DNA of 64,000 nt, taken from Aurantiochytrium sp. KH105. Taxonomy: Eukaryota; Sar; Bigyra; Thraustochytrida; Thraustochytriidae. Each line of letters starts with the position of its first letter. Position 1 is the first letter of the stretch. This document shows positions 50,405-59,976 of the stretch, one piece after another. The stretch is from contig BGKB01000054.1 of assembly GCA_003116975.1 (NCBI GenBank), positions 248,001 to 312,000 of the forward strand, read 5' to 3'. The position numbers and the translations under genes are program-made. The notes under the pieces are model-generated. The model did no database searches and was not told where the DNA came from. It was given only the letters and a program-made list of their open reading frames with translations.

Positions 50405-53400
50405 TATGGTCCAAGATGAGTACCAGATCAGAACAATGCGTGAGCATGTCATTTTGCGCCCTCACATGTATGTGGGGGCGGTCGAGAACCAGGCGGAGGA
50501 CACGTTCCTTTATGATGACAAAACCTGCTCGATTCGTAAAGTGAAGGGTGTTTCCGTCAATCACGGCTTCCTAAGAATCATTTTCGAAGCCATCGACAAT
50601 GCCATCGACAACACTTACCGCACTCTCCCGGCCGAGACAAATCCGCGTGACGCTTGACTTGGTCCGCAACGAGGTGAGCGTATCAAATGACGGTCGCCAC
50701 ATCCCCGCCAAGCGCCATGACTTTGGCAAAGGTGTCGCGGACTGAGTGCCTTCCGTCATTTTCGGGAAATTATTGTCAGGCTCCAACTACTCTGGAGTCC
50801 GCAAAAGCACAGGCATGAACGGGCTCGGTGTGAAGCTCGTCAACATCCTATCGGATAGCTTCACTGTAGCCTGCTTCGACCCGGAAGAAGGCAAGCTTTT
50901 AAAGCAGGACTGGTCAAACAACATGGCCAACAGTGGGGTGGCTATCGTGAAGGGCCGAAAGAATGCGCCCCCTTGGAATGCTGTTACAATGGTCCGGTTC
51001 GTCCCGAGCCCCGAGCGTTTCAATGGCAGGACCCTGGACGCGGATGTCCTTGCGCAGGTTCGCACGCGTCTAGTCACGGTTGCCGCTACCCTGGAGCAGC
51101 GTGACGTTAAGATCTACCTCAACGGGAAGCGTCTCAAGGTGCCCACCTTCAAGGCATTCATCGGTCTCTTCAACCCGGGCCGTTTTCTCAATGATGAGGT
51201 CGTGGGCGATGGCTTCACTTTGCAGTATGGCGAGGGCATGTCTAGGACTGACAGCTTCGAGTGCACCTCTTTCGTGAACTCGCTGGAGACCACGAGTCCC
51301 AAGAGCGCGCATACCGCGCAAATCTTGCGCGCTGTGGTGGATATTATCGGCAAGCACCTCAAGAAGCCCAAAGCACACGCGAACGTCCGCTTGGTTAGGT
51401 CCACCATCACAAGCAGGCTGCACATTTGGGCAAACCTCCACATGTCGGACCCAACGTTCACGACACAGTCCAAGAAGGAACTCTGCTCCAAAGTGCCCCT
51501 TCACCATCGACGCAGACAAGGTACTGCGCATGGTGAAATAGCTGGGATTTTAAAGGATCTTGAGCAGGCACTGGAGGCCAAAGCAATGACCGCGCTAGGC
51601 CGAGAACTGAACTCCAAGGGGAGACGTCCGAACTTGCATGTGGAAAAGTTGCCTGACGCGCACGTCGCTGGGACTGCAAGGGGTCATCTCGCGACACTTT
51701 TCCTTGTCGAAGGCGACTCCGCCAAAACTTCTGTGAGCACTGGCCTCTTGGTGATAGGCCGCAAGCTTTACGGCGTATTCCCCATGCGCGGGAAGCCCCC
51801 TGAACGTGCGTGGTGCAAGTAGTGCGCAGATGGCCGGCAATAAGGAGGAGTTCCGCGATATCACGAAAATCATTGGTCTTCAACTTGGAAAGAAGTATGA
51901 CACTGACGATGCGAAGCGGTCTCTGCGATACGGCAAGGTCTGCATCCTTGCGGACGCGGATGTCGATGGACCTGGACACATTCCGGGTCTCATCGTGAGT
52001 ATCCCGCTCTGGCCAGAACTTGTCACACAGACAGGCTTCCTCTATCGCTTTCTCACCCCGGTTGTGATTGCAACGCGGAAATCGGGGGCGCCGCGGGGCG
52101 AGCGCTTGCAGTTCTATAGCAACGATGCGTTTGACGTGTGGGTCCAGTACCAAGATACCGCCCATTTTGAGTTCCAACACATTATAAGGGTCTCGGCACA
52201 TCAACGCGAGAAGATACGCTTTCCTACTTCCGAAACATGGAGGAAGTTCATCTGAAAAGATTTACCAATACACACGAATCCCCGTCTGCCCTTCGCGGCT
52301 TGCTCGACAACCTCTTCGGGCCTGGGAATTCAGGCTGGCGGAAGAAATGGACGGCCGAGGATGCGGTGAGCATGAACGTCGACGGGGACGAGAGCGCGGT
52401 GCCCCCGGCGCCCCGATACGGACGCGAAGGGAAGGACACGGACCTGGTCACGTATCTCATGACGTCCATGAAGCTCTACTCACTGTACAGCCTGGACCGC
52501 AGTCTCCCCTCTTCGGTCGATGGCTTCAAGTCTTCGTAGCGGAAGATCTTTTTCGGTTCTGTGCGAAATTTTGGTTCCAACCCGCGGGGAAAGCTCAAGG
52601 TTGCCAACCGCGGCCTATGTCGCGGAGAAAACGAACAATGCTCACGGTGAGGAATCCTTGCAAAAGGCGATCACCAAGATAGCGCAGGATTTCCCGGGCT
52701 CCAACAACGTGAATCTACTGGCGCCGATCGGCTCTTTTGGCTCACGCCTTGACCTCGGCGGTGATGCTGCGTCTGCGTGGTACACCTTTACAAACTTGAC
52801 GCGTGCTGCATGGAAGCTCTTTTCTCGTGAGATGGAACATGTTCTCGACTATGTCGAGGAAGAGGGCGTTCGCGGGGAACCAAGGTTCTTACGCGCCGGC
52901 ACTGCCAATGGGGGTCCTGCTGAATGGTGGTCGTGGTATCGTCACTGGCTTCAGCACGGTCGTCGCGTGCTTCAATCCGGTCGATATTAGGGAGTGCATC
53001 CTTGCCATGCTCCCTCCGTGGCAACCACGAAGTGTTGGCCAGGCCACTGATGCCTTGGTATAGAGGCTACAGGGCGAACCACTTAACGGAAGAGACGGCG
53101 ACATCGTGGGTCTTCGAGGGCATTGTGGTGCGAGGGGAGAAGGAAGGCACCTTCGTCACCGAGGAGCTTCCAGCAAACGTGGCAATTGATCGATACAAGG
53201 ATAAGCCGCTCGCATCGTTGCAGGAGGCCAAGGTCATCAAACAGGGCATGGTGGACCACTGCACTGAGAACAACCCCCGCTTCATCATCCTCATCCAAGT
53301 GGGTGAGGCCTGGGAACTTGACCGGAACCTGCCCGAGGACGCAGGTCTCCGTAAGCTCCCCGGTCTCAAAAGCTACATGTCAAATATGCGCATGCGCGTG

Positions 53401-53409
53401 CCCGCTTGA
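50405..53409 (+). pseudogene. Broken type IIA DNA topoisomerase fossil, possibly virus-derived
   Basis: About 3 kb in one orientation carries recognisable topoisomerase II parts in correct order: the GHKL ATPase start (MREHVILRPHMYVG), the ATPase Gly region (NGLGVKL), the TOPRIM part (LFLVEGDSAKT and later LADADVDG), and much of the breakage-reunion domain (SSVDGFKSS, GSNNVNLLAPIGSFGSRL, GVLLNGGRGIVTGFS). The C-terminal part of the family is not seen. The reading frame is clearly broken, on the order of eight places, so no enzyme is made. Large parts still read well, so the decay looks recent to moderate. It may be a captured giant-virus or mirusvirus-type gene or a decayed host paralogue; sequence alone does not decide. 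No virus structural gene lies beside it. Confidence 0.8.
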
Positions 53410-53537
53410 CCGAACGGGAAAATGAGGTGCAACGGTAGTCTGCCAGCGGTGGGATGTCATCAGCCGCGAGAGGAATGCAGTGCAACCGCCAGCAGGCAAA
53501 CCGCGGCGAGACGCGAGGCGGGACGCGAGCGCGCGCG

Positions 53538-56500
53538 ATGGTGGCGAGCGGCGCGGAGACGACGGTGGAGGTGGGCGCCTCGGGCGCGAGCGGACTGCTG
53601 TTCTCGTCGAGGCCTACGGGGTTCCGCGATGGCGGGCGGTTCGCGACGGTGAGCGCAGGCCCACGCGCGCGATTCGAGACCGCCGCCGCGACGCGACGCG
53701 GCGCCGAGGCCGTCGCCGTGACAGAGCGCGGCGACGTGTACGTGCTGCAGACGCTGAGCGGGAGCTACAGGCGCGTGAAACGTCTAGGCGCCAGACCCAC
53801 AAGTCTGGCCGTGGCCCCCTCGGGAACTCCGCGCGAGGCCCTCGTGGGACTTGACGGCGCGCGGGGCGCCGTCTGCCTTGCGCTCGAGGACACCGAGGAG
53901 GAGCCCAAGCGCCTTGGGGGCCATGCCAGCACGGTGACAAGCGTAGCGTACCATCCAACGCGCGCAGTGGCCGCTACGGCCTCTGCTGAACGCGTCATCC
54001 TCTGGGACACGGCGAGCTGGAAGCGTGTCAAGAGCCTGGGTGGCGGCGGCCTTGGAATTGCAGAAGTTGCTTTTACTCCTCGCGGCGATATGGTGCTCGT
54101 GGCCTTTCGCGACGGTTCCGTCATGGGCTGGGGAGCCCACGACTTTGAGCTTTTGGTGCGTCTGCAAACGCAAGATGGTCTCGCGCTTTCTTCCTTGGCT
54201 GTCTCACCAGACTCGCGATACGTCGTGGGCGCTGCTTCCGGACGGCTTTTTGTCTGGGAGCTCCGTGCACAAGCACTCATCCGGGTCGTAGAGCTCCCGA
54301 CGCAGGTCACCTCCGTGGCGCAGGTCCGTTTCGCCGAGGATGACTTTAAAGTCTTGGTTCTCGGAGACGATGGCGTCGTTCGCATCTTGCAGGTTCTTGG
54401 TCGCGGAGAAGCTCGCGCAACCTTGCACATTGCCACCGACGTCGCTCTGAGCTTTGCGGTGAGTGGCAACACCCTTGCCATCTGCACGAGCACAGGACAC
54501 CTGACACTTCATGACCTTGATGCGGCAGCTCGCTTCGCCGCCGCCCGCGACACCCGTCGACCCTTTGTCATGGACACGCGCGGTGTCGTTCCTGCCCTCC
54601 AAGCAACGAGCCGACGCCGCCACATCGAGAAACTTGCTGGGGCCGCGTCGGAACGCAAAGAGGACGCCTCGGCCGGTGGCGGCGTGGGTGCGATGGATGC
54701 ACCCGGTAGCCCGCCACTTGTGCGCCTCGCTCGGAATCTCAACAAACAGGATAAGAGTTTCAACGCTGCGCAGCTTGCCCGGACACTGCGACAATTTGGC
54801 GAGTTCCCGGAGAAATACCGCACTCTCGTATGGCGCTTTCTTCTGAGACTCCCGGAAAATGCCGCGGCGTACGCCACCCTCACACAAAAGGGCCCGCAAC
54901 CCGTTTGGGCAGACACGCTGTACGAACGATTTCCAGTACGGAGTCGCAAGGTGTTTGGGCGTTTTGAGCGCGTTCTCTTTGCCCTGTCGAATTGGTGCCC
55001 AGTCTTTGAAGAAGTCTCATACCTTCCAGCCCTCGTCTACCCGTTCGTGCGAGTGTACGGCTTTGACGAGCTCGCGGCCTTTGAGACCATCATGCTTGTG
55101 ATCTTTCGCTGCTGCGGGCACTGGTTTGAGAGTTTCCCCCACATGCCAATTTTTGTGCTGGCCCGCGTCGAGAAACTTCTCGAGACAGTCGATCCGAGCT
55201 TGCTGGCGCACCTTGTCGAGCGCGAGGTAACGAGCGAGGCCTACGCGTGGCCTATGCTGCGCAGCGCTCTGACAGAGGTTCTTGACAAGAAGAACTGGCT
55301 TTGTTTCTGGGACCATGTCGTCATGCAAATGCATCACGACATGATGCTGCACCCGAGAGGAATCCAGCGCCACGGTCCCGACGGGGCCGCGTCCGGCTCG
55401 TGGTCGCCGGCCTGGCTACTCGAAGCAGCGGTGGTCGCGTACCTGCGTTACTTTCGCAACAGCATCATGTCGCTGCGACGACGAGAAGATCTCGAGGCTT
55501 TCTTCCGACGACCCAGTCCACTCGACGTCAAGCGTTGGGTCAAATCTGCGCTGGCGCTGTGCCAAAGCCCGAAGTACCAATCCTTTTGGGCCTCTTTTAT
55601 CGAAAGCGGCGCGTCCGGACCGGGGGCCGGCGTGTCTGCCTCGGAGGCCGAAACATGGTCCAGCACGCCGCGCGTGCTGCCCAGCGGAAACAGCTACCCA
55701 GCATTCACCAAATATCCGCGCTTCGTCGTCGATTACGAGACCCAAGAGCGTAAGCGTATCGCAGCCGAGGAAGCACGGCTGGCGGAACGCACCAACTACA
55801 TCGAAGAGCTGCGCAAGAAAACGGCAGACCTCGAGCACCAAGAACAGAGTTACATGCGTCTTCAACAGCAACTGCTCAAGCAGGAAGAGGAACGACGCGC
55901 CAAACACACGGCGGCACAGACGCAGCGACTAGAGGAGAAGGAAAAACTAGAGCGCGCAGCACGGTTGCGCAGGTTGGAGCGCATTGAGAAAATGGAAGAC
56001 CTTACGAAGGAAAACCTCTCTTTGCAACAGCAACTCCGCCAAGCCGAAGCAGCCCGTACACAGGCCGAGCTCGACCACGAGAACCAGCTGCGAGAGCTCG
56101 AACTAGAGGCGCACCGCGAGGAGGAGCGCATCCAGGCACTTGAAAGCGAGGCAGCCCTCAAGTTGCAAAAGATCCATGCGGAACGCAAGATGGAGCAAGA
56201 AATGCAAGACGTGCGGCTCTCGAGCGCGCGCATGGCGAAACAAGGCGAGCTGGACTGGCGGCTCAAGGAGCAGGCGTGGCAGGTGGAGGATGAGAAGTTG
56301 CGCATCGAGCGTGAGCTCAAGACCGAGCAGGCAGCTCGCGATTCGCGTCTGCAGGAGATCTCGCTGGCGCGGCGGCAGCTCGAAAGCAAGTTTGCAACGC
56401 AGCAAATGGAGACGCAAATGAAGATTGCGGCCCTCGAGCGCGAGCGTCAGGTTCGCACTTTCAAGCAGGACGTCTCACAGACGTTTTATCAAGATCTCGA

Positions 56501-57005
56501 CAAGAAGCTTGAAGCGGAGCGTTTGTTGGCAGAAGAAGAGCAACGCGCCAAGGCGAAGATCACCGGGCAATACGAGGCCTGGACAGAGGGCGTCAAGGCC
56601 GAGCGGGCCCGGATCCTGGCTCAGGAGCGGCGACGCGCTCTGGATGATGCCCAGCAGCGCGATGCGAGGCTCGCGCGGCTGCAGGAAGAGCAAACCATGC
56701 GGGACTTTGAGCTCCAAGCTGAGCGCAAAATGCGCGAAACTCGCGCGCAACTCGACAAGGAGGAGCAAGACCTCCAAGACCAACTCTTGGCTCTCGATGA
56801 GCAGCGTCGCTCCGATCAGGCCGTCGAAGACGAGCTCGTGCGCAAGCAGCGCGAGATTGATCTGCGTCAAGCCTACGTTCGCACTTCGACTGACCGCGAG
56901 GGGCGGAGACTGCAGGCGGAACGCGAGAATATGGCTGCTCTTCGCGCCGAGCTGGACCGTAGCAATGACAGCGGCGCCGCCGCGCATGAAACAGAGTCGC
57001 AGTAA
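53538..57005 (+). CDS. TBC1D31: TBC1D31-like protein (WD40, TBC, coiled coil)
   Basis: A 1155-residue protein if ATG 53538 is the start; ATG 53454 is in the same frame and would add 28 residues, but the stretch between looks like the purine-rich GCGAG leaders seen before other genes. Residues about 40-370 hold WD40 blades (HASTVTSVAYHP, VILWDTAS, LFVWELR). A TBC domain follows at about 420-640 (FPEKYRTLVWRFLL, FESFPHMPIF, CFWDHVVMQ). The rest, about 720-1150, is a long coiled coil. This order matches TBC1D31/WDR67, a centriolar-satellite protein involved in ciliogenesis. The IxxDxxR and YxQ catalytic motifs of Rab GAPs are not apparent, so GAP activity is doubtful. The gene begins just after a broken topoisomerase fossil. 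Confidence 0.9.
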   Translation: MVASGAETTVEVGASGASGLLFSSRPTGFRDGGRFATVSAGPRARFETAAATRRGAEAVAVTERGDVYVLQTLSGSYRRVKRLGARPTSLAVAPSGTPREALVGLDGARGAVCLALEDTEEEPKRLGGHASTVTSVAYHPTRAVAATASAERVILWDTASWKRVKSLGGGGLGIAEVAFTPRGDMVLVAFRDGSVMGWGAHDFELLVRLQTQDGLALSSLAVSPDSRYVVGAASGRLFVWELRAQALIRVVELPTQVTSVAQVRFAEDDFKVLVLGDDGVVRILQVLGRGEARATLHIATDVALSFAVSGNTLAICTSTGHLTLHDLDAAARFAAARDTRRPFVMDTRGVVPALQATSRRRHIEKLAGAASERKEDASAGGGVGAMDAPGSPPLVRLARNLNKQDKSFNAAQLARTLRQFGEFPEKYRTLVWRFLLRLPENAAAYATLTQKGPQPVWADTLYERFPVRSRKVFGRFERVLFALSNWCPVFEEVSYLPALVYPFVRVYGFDELAAFETIMLVIFRCCGHWFESFPHMPIFVLARVEKLLETVDPSLLAHLVEREVTSEAYAWPMLRSALTEVLDKKNWLCFWDHVVMQMHHDMMLHPRGIQRHGPDGAASGSWSPAWLLEAAVVAYLRYFRNSIMSLRRREDLEAFFRRPSPLDVKRWVKSALALCQSPKYQSFWASFIESGASGPGAGVSASEAETWSSTPRVLPSGNSYPAFTKYPRFVVDYETQERKRIAAEEARLAERTNYIEELRKKTADLEHQEQSYMRLQQQLLKQEEERRAKHTAAQTQRLEEKEKLERAARLRRLERIEKMEDLTKENLSLQQQLRQAEAARTQAELDHENQLRELELEAHREEERIQALESEAALKLQKIHAERKMEQEMQDVRLSSARMAKQGELDWRLKEQAWQVEDEKLRIERELKTEQAARDSRLQEISLARRQLESKFATQQMETQMKIAALERERQVRTFKQDVSQTFYQDLDKKLEAERLLAEEEQRAKAKITGQYEAWTEGVKAERARILAQERRRALDDAQQRDARLARLQEEQTMRDFELQAERKMRETRAQLDKEEQDLQDQLLALDEQRRSDQAVEDELVRKQREIDLRQAYVRTSTDREGRRLQAERENMAALRAELDRSNDSGAAAHETESQ

Positions 57006-57308
57006 AAGCCTGGATACTGATGTGTAGGTGTTGGTGTTTGTGTATGTGTGTTATTAGGATCATAAGAACGAACCTCCGGATGCTGCCGATCATGCGATAT
57101 CTTTCGTCCACGCTGGGGAAGAGGAGGCTTGAATGAATGGATCCACAGTCTCCATTCTCTCTCTGCTCATGAGGTGCGCTCGTATTTTTGCACAGAAGTG
57201 ACACCGTTGTGCGATTGAGGAGCCCCGCTCGTCGGCGCAACCCAACCCATACGGCTCGGATGAGAATTGACAAGAAGTGAAGACCATCGAGATCAAACCT
57301 GCGTGAAT
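57006..57308. other. Convergent intergenic region
   Basis: A 303-bp gap between convergent genes with no gene; a GT-rich run lies near 57020-57052. Confidence 0.35.
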
Positions 57309-57373
57309 TTACATGCCGGCTGCAGAGGCGCCTGCACCGGGTCGAGGGCCCTGTTGGTGTGGATGTTGTTGCT

Positions 57374-57405
<32 letters not shown>

Positions 57406-57944
57406 TGCTGTGGAGAGGCCTGGGGCTGCGCGGTGGGGGGAATGAGACCGGCGAGCGTGGCAATGTTTTCTACAGGCATGGTGGTGATTTCCGGATCGGG
57501 TTCACCTGTGCGGCGAAAGTAGCGGCGCGTGCGCACTGTGTTTGGAGGCTGACGAATGGTAAGAGTCATGGTGGTGCACATAAGCGTGTCGCCTGTGGCG
57601 CGGTCCTTTTCTAGAACGCGGGTGTCGAGCAGACGTCCGTTTTTAAACTTGGTGTCCACGGTGAGCTCCTTGGCGCCGACGGTGACCCATACCTTGCGGT
57701 CGCCCTGCGATGAAGTCTCGTGGGTATCCTGACCGATGTGCAGCGACCTGTGCACGACACCGAGCTGGGACTGCTGCCAGACGGAGATCATTTCCTCTGT
57801 CTGGAGCACGTGCATCTTGAGGTTGAGTTTTTCCGAGGCGAGCGCCGCGATCTCGTCGCACCCGAGCGCCTTCATGTGCGGGTACATGCTTTCGCTGCGC
57901 TCCTTGTCGAGCTCCCATAGGCCCGTCAGGTCGAGGCCGGGCAT
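57309..57944 (-). CDS. Fatty-acid-binding-protein-like (calycin fold) protein with poly-Gln tail
   Basis: A 211-residue protein from ATG 57944, the first ATG of the frame. Residues 4-145 look like a cytosolic fatty-acid-binding protein: LTGLWELDKERSE at the first strand, HMKALGC in the helix-turn-helix, and later alternating strands ending VRTRRYFRR. In this family a ten-stranded barrel carries one fatty acid or retinoid in the cytosol, and the Arg-x-Tyr pair near the end binds the carboxylate. The tail is Pro/Gln-rich, with a run of about 16 Gln from a CAG/CAA repeat. The match is by motif pattern only, with low identity, so moderate confidence. Single exon, convergent with TBC1D31. Confidence 0.65.
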
Positions 57945-58007
57945 GGTGGCAGTCTCGCTTGCTGGCTGCTTGGCTCGCTGGCTGGTCTGGCCGGCAGGGA
58001 AACGTCC

Positions 58008-58037
58008 GCGCCACGCCGGGTTGCGCCACGCCGGGTT
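58008..58037. repeat. 15-bp tandem repeat
   Basis: GCGCCACGCCGGGTT occurs twice in tandem with a partial third unit, about 65 bp upstream of the FABP-like gene start. Confidence 0.85.
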
Positions 58038-59945
58038 GCGCCCCGCGAAAGAGAGAGAGTCCCTGCAGCCGCGCGTGCCCGTGCGCTGGGTGTTTGCGCA
58101 CGCTCTCTCGCTGCGTCCTTTCGCCAATCAACGGAGTGCGCTGCGACTGGATTTTCCATCGCGCCACACGATTGGGTCTCTTTATACCGCATGGTCAGGG
58201 TTCGAAAGCGGTCTATCGACCCATGCGCGGCGAGATTGACTTGGGTCGGAATCGGAGAACTCGTGCCCGTCACGGCCGCGACGCTAGAGGCCTATTTGCC
58301 CAGGAGTGATCATCGGATCAGCTGCAGGTTGATGGCAATGACGGTCTAGGCCGATGCAGGATGTGCGACCAACGCGAAGGATTCGATGAAAAATCGATGA
58401 ACTCGATCGATGGATCGATCGCGTTTGCGACCGCCCGCCTCTACTCGGCTCGCTCGGTTCGGTTCGACGGGTGTCCGGCAGCGGCTGCGGCCAGAAGCAA
58501 CTGGCTCGCCGCAACTCTCCTTCCGTGGCCTGGAGTTCGCGTTCGCGACTGCCTGCGTTCATGTTGTCATCAGGGCCCTCGACTCCGAGTTGGACCTCGA
58601 ATTTCCTTGCCTGCTCGCCAAAGTCTTGGTGCTTGGCCGGCAGTGGAAGCTGCAATGGCATGGCATGTCTGCTGGGGAGTTCGCCTTTTTACACCAGGCA
58701 GCTGCAGCTTGACTTCGCAAACAAGCAAACAAAGAATCAAATAATAAACAAATTCGTTCAACCAAGGAACCATGCGGTCGATCGATCGACCGACCGACCA
58801 ACGAAGAAAGGCAAGAGGAACCAACACATCCACGACGCTCACCGCCGGCAGGCGTGACGCCAGCTCGCGGTGGCTAGCGGGCTAGTCCCGGGGCGGGATT
58901 CGAAGGCCGACTCAAGGTCCACGAAGGCACGCGGCGGCGGCAGGTGCGCGGTGTGGATGCCGCCGGGGAGACATGATCCGCGCCTTGATCCTGCTCGAGC
59001 GGCGCTCGTCTTCGTGACCCGCTTCCGGTCCCGCCACAGCCGTCCGCACTCCTTTGCATCATCACGCCCCACACCTCCGCACCTTCATTCCCCCTTCACT
59101 TCCCTGCAGGGGGCGGCCTAGCTATGGCGCTATAGCTAGCTCCCCAAACGACCCACCAAGCACGGGCAAGGGCAAGCCCAGAAACCCGAGACGAGGCCAG
59201 GCAGGCAAGACGAGGCAAGCCCTGGTTCTCTGTCAGCTGCAGCTGCAGGCCGCGGCGATCGATCGCGCGGCGGCGACGCAACTGCGGCGCGGCCTGTGCT
59301 GCCGACCGCGGGTGCTGCGCTGCAGATGGGCGGGCCTGGAAGGAACGAAGCGGACGATGCGCGCGCGAGGTCGCAGTGACTCTCACGAAAAGGCTCCTTG
59401 CCGCTGCCTGGAAGCAGACTACCAGGAAAAGTATACCGTAATCGCCTGCCACTACAACCTTGGCGAGATGCTGCCAGCTGCCGGTTGTAGCGCCAACTTC
59501 GAATTGCTCATGGCCGATCAAATGGTTGCTATCGATTGCATGGCCGATCGATGGACAGACAATTCAATTCGATCCATCGACCGTTCGATCGACTCGATCT
59601 TGCGAGTGGCCTCTCCAGGTGTGCTCGCGCAGCCCGTACCCACCGCCGTCGCTGCGTGCAAACCCAATGGCGCAAATGACGAAGTAAATAAATGTCTGCA
59701 GCCCGCTGCCGCGCCAGGAAGGGGGAATGGAAACGCCAGCAGCGACGCCACCAACACGCGCGCTCGGCCCGCCCACCCTGGACGCCTGCAGGCTCCCTCG
59801 CCGCGCGGCCGACCGACCCAACCAATCCAACCAGGTCGCGCCCGATCACGACGCGCCAGCCCGCCCGCCATCACGCGCGGCCCGGGCGGCCGGCCGACCG
59901 AGAAAGAGACGCAGCGCCACGTCCGCAGGCTCGAGTGCGCTGCCC

Positions 59946-59976
59946 GCGTCGCGTCGCGTCGCGTCGCGTCGCGAGC
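59946..59976. repeat. (CGTCG)n pentanucleotide repeat
   Basis: Five to six CGTCG units in gene-free DNA. Confidence 0.85.

Noticed and set aside
58377-59600. CRISPR-like or satellite array from ATCGATCG clusters
   Set aside because: No fixed repeat-spacer period; the words are irregularly spaced and the genome is eukaryotic.
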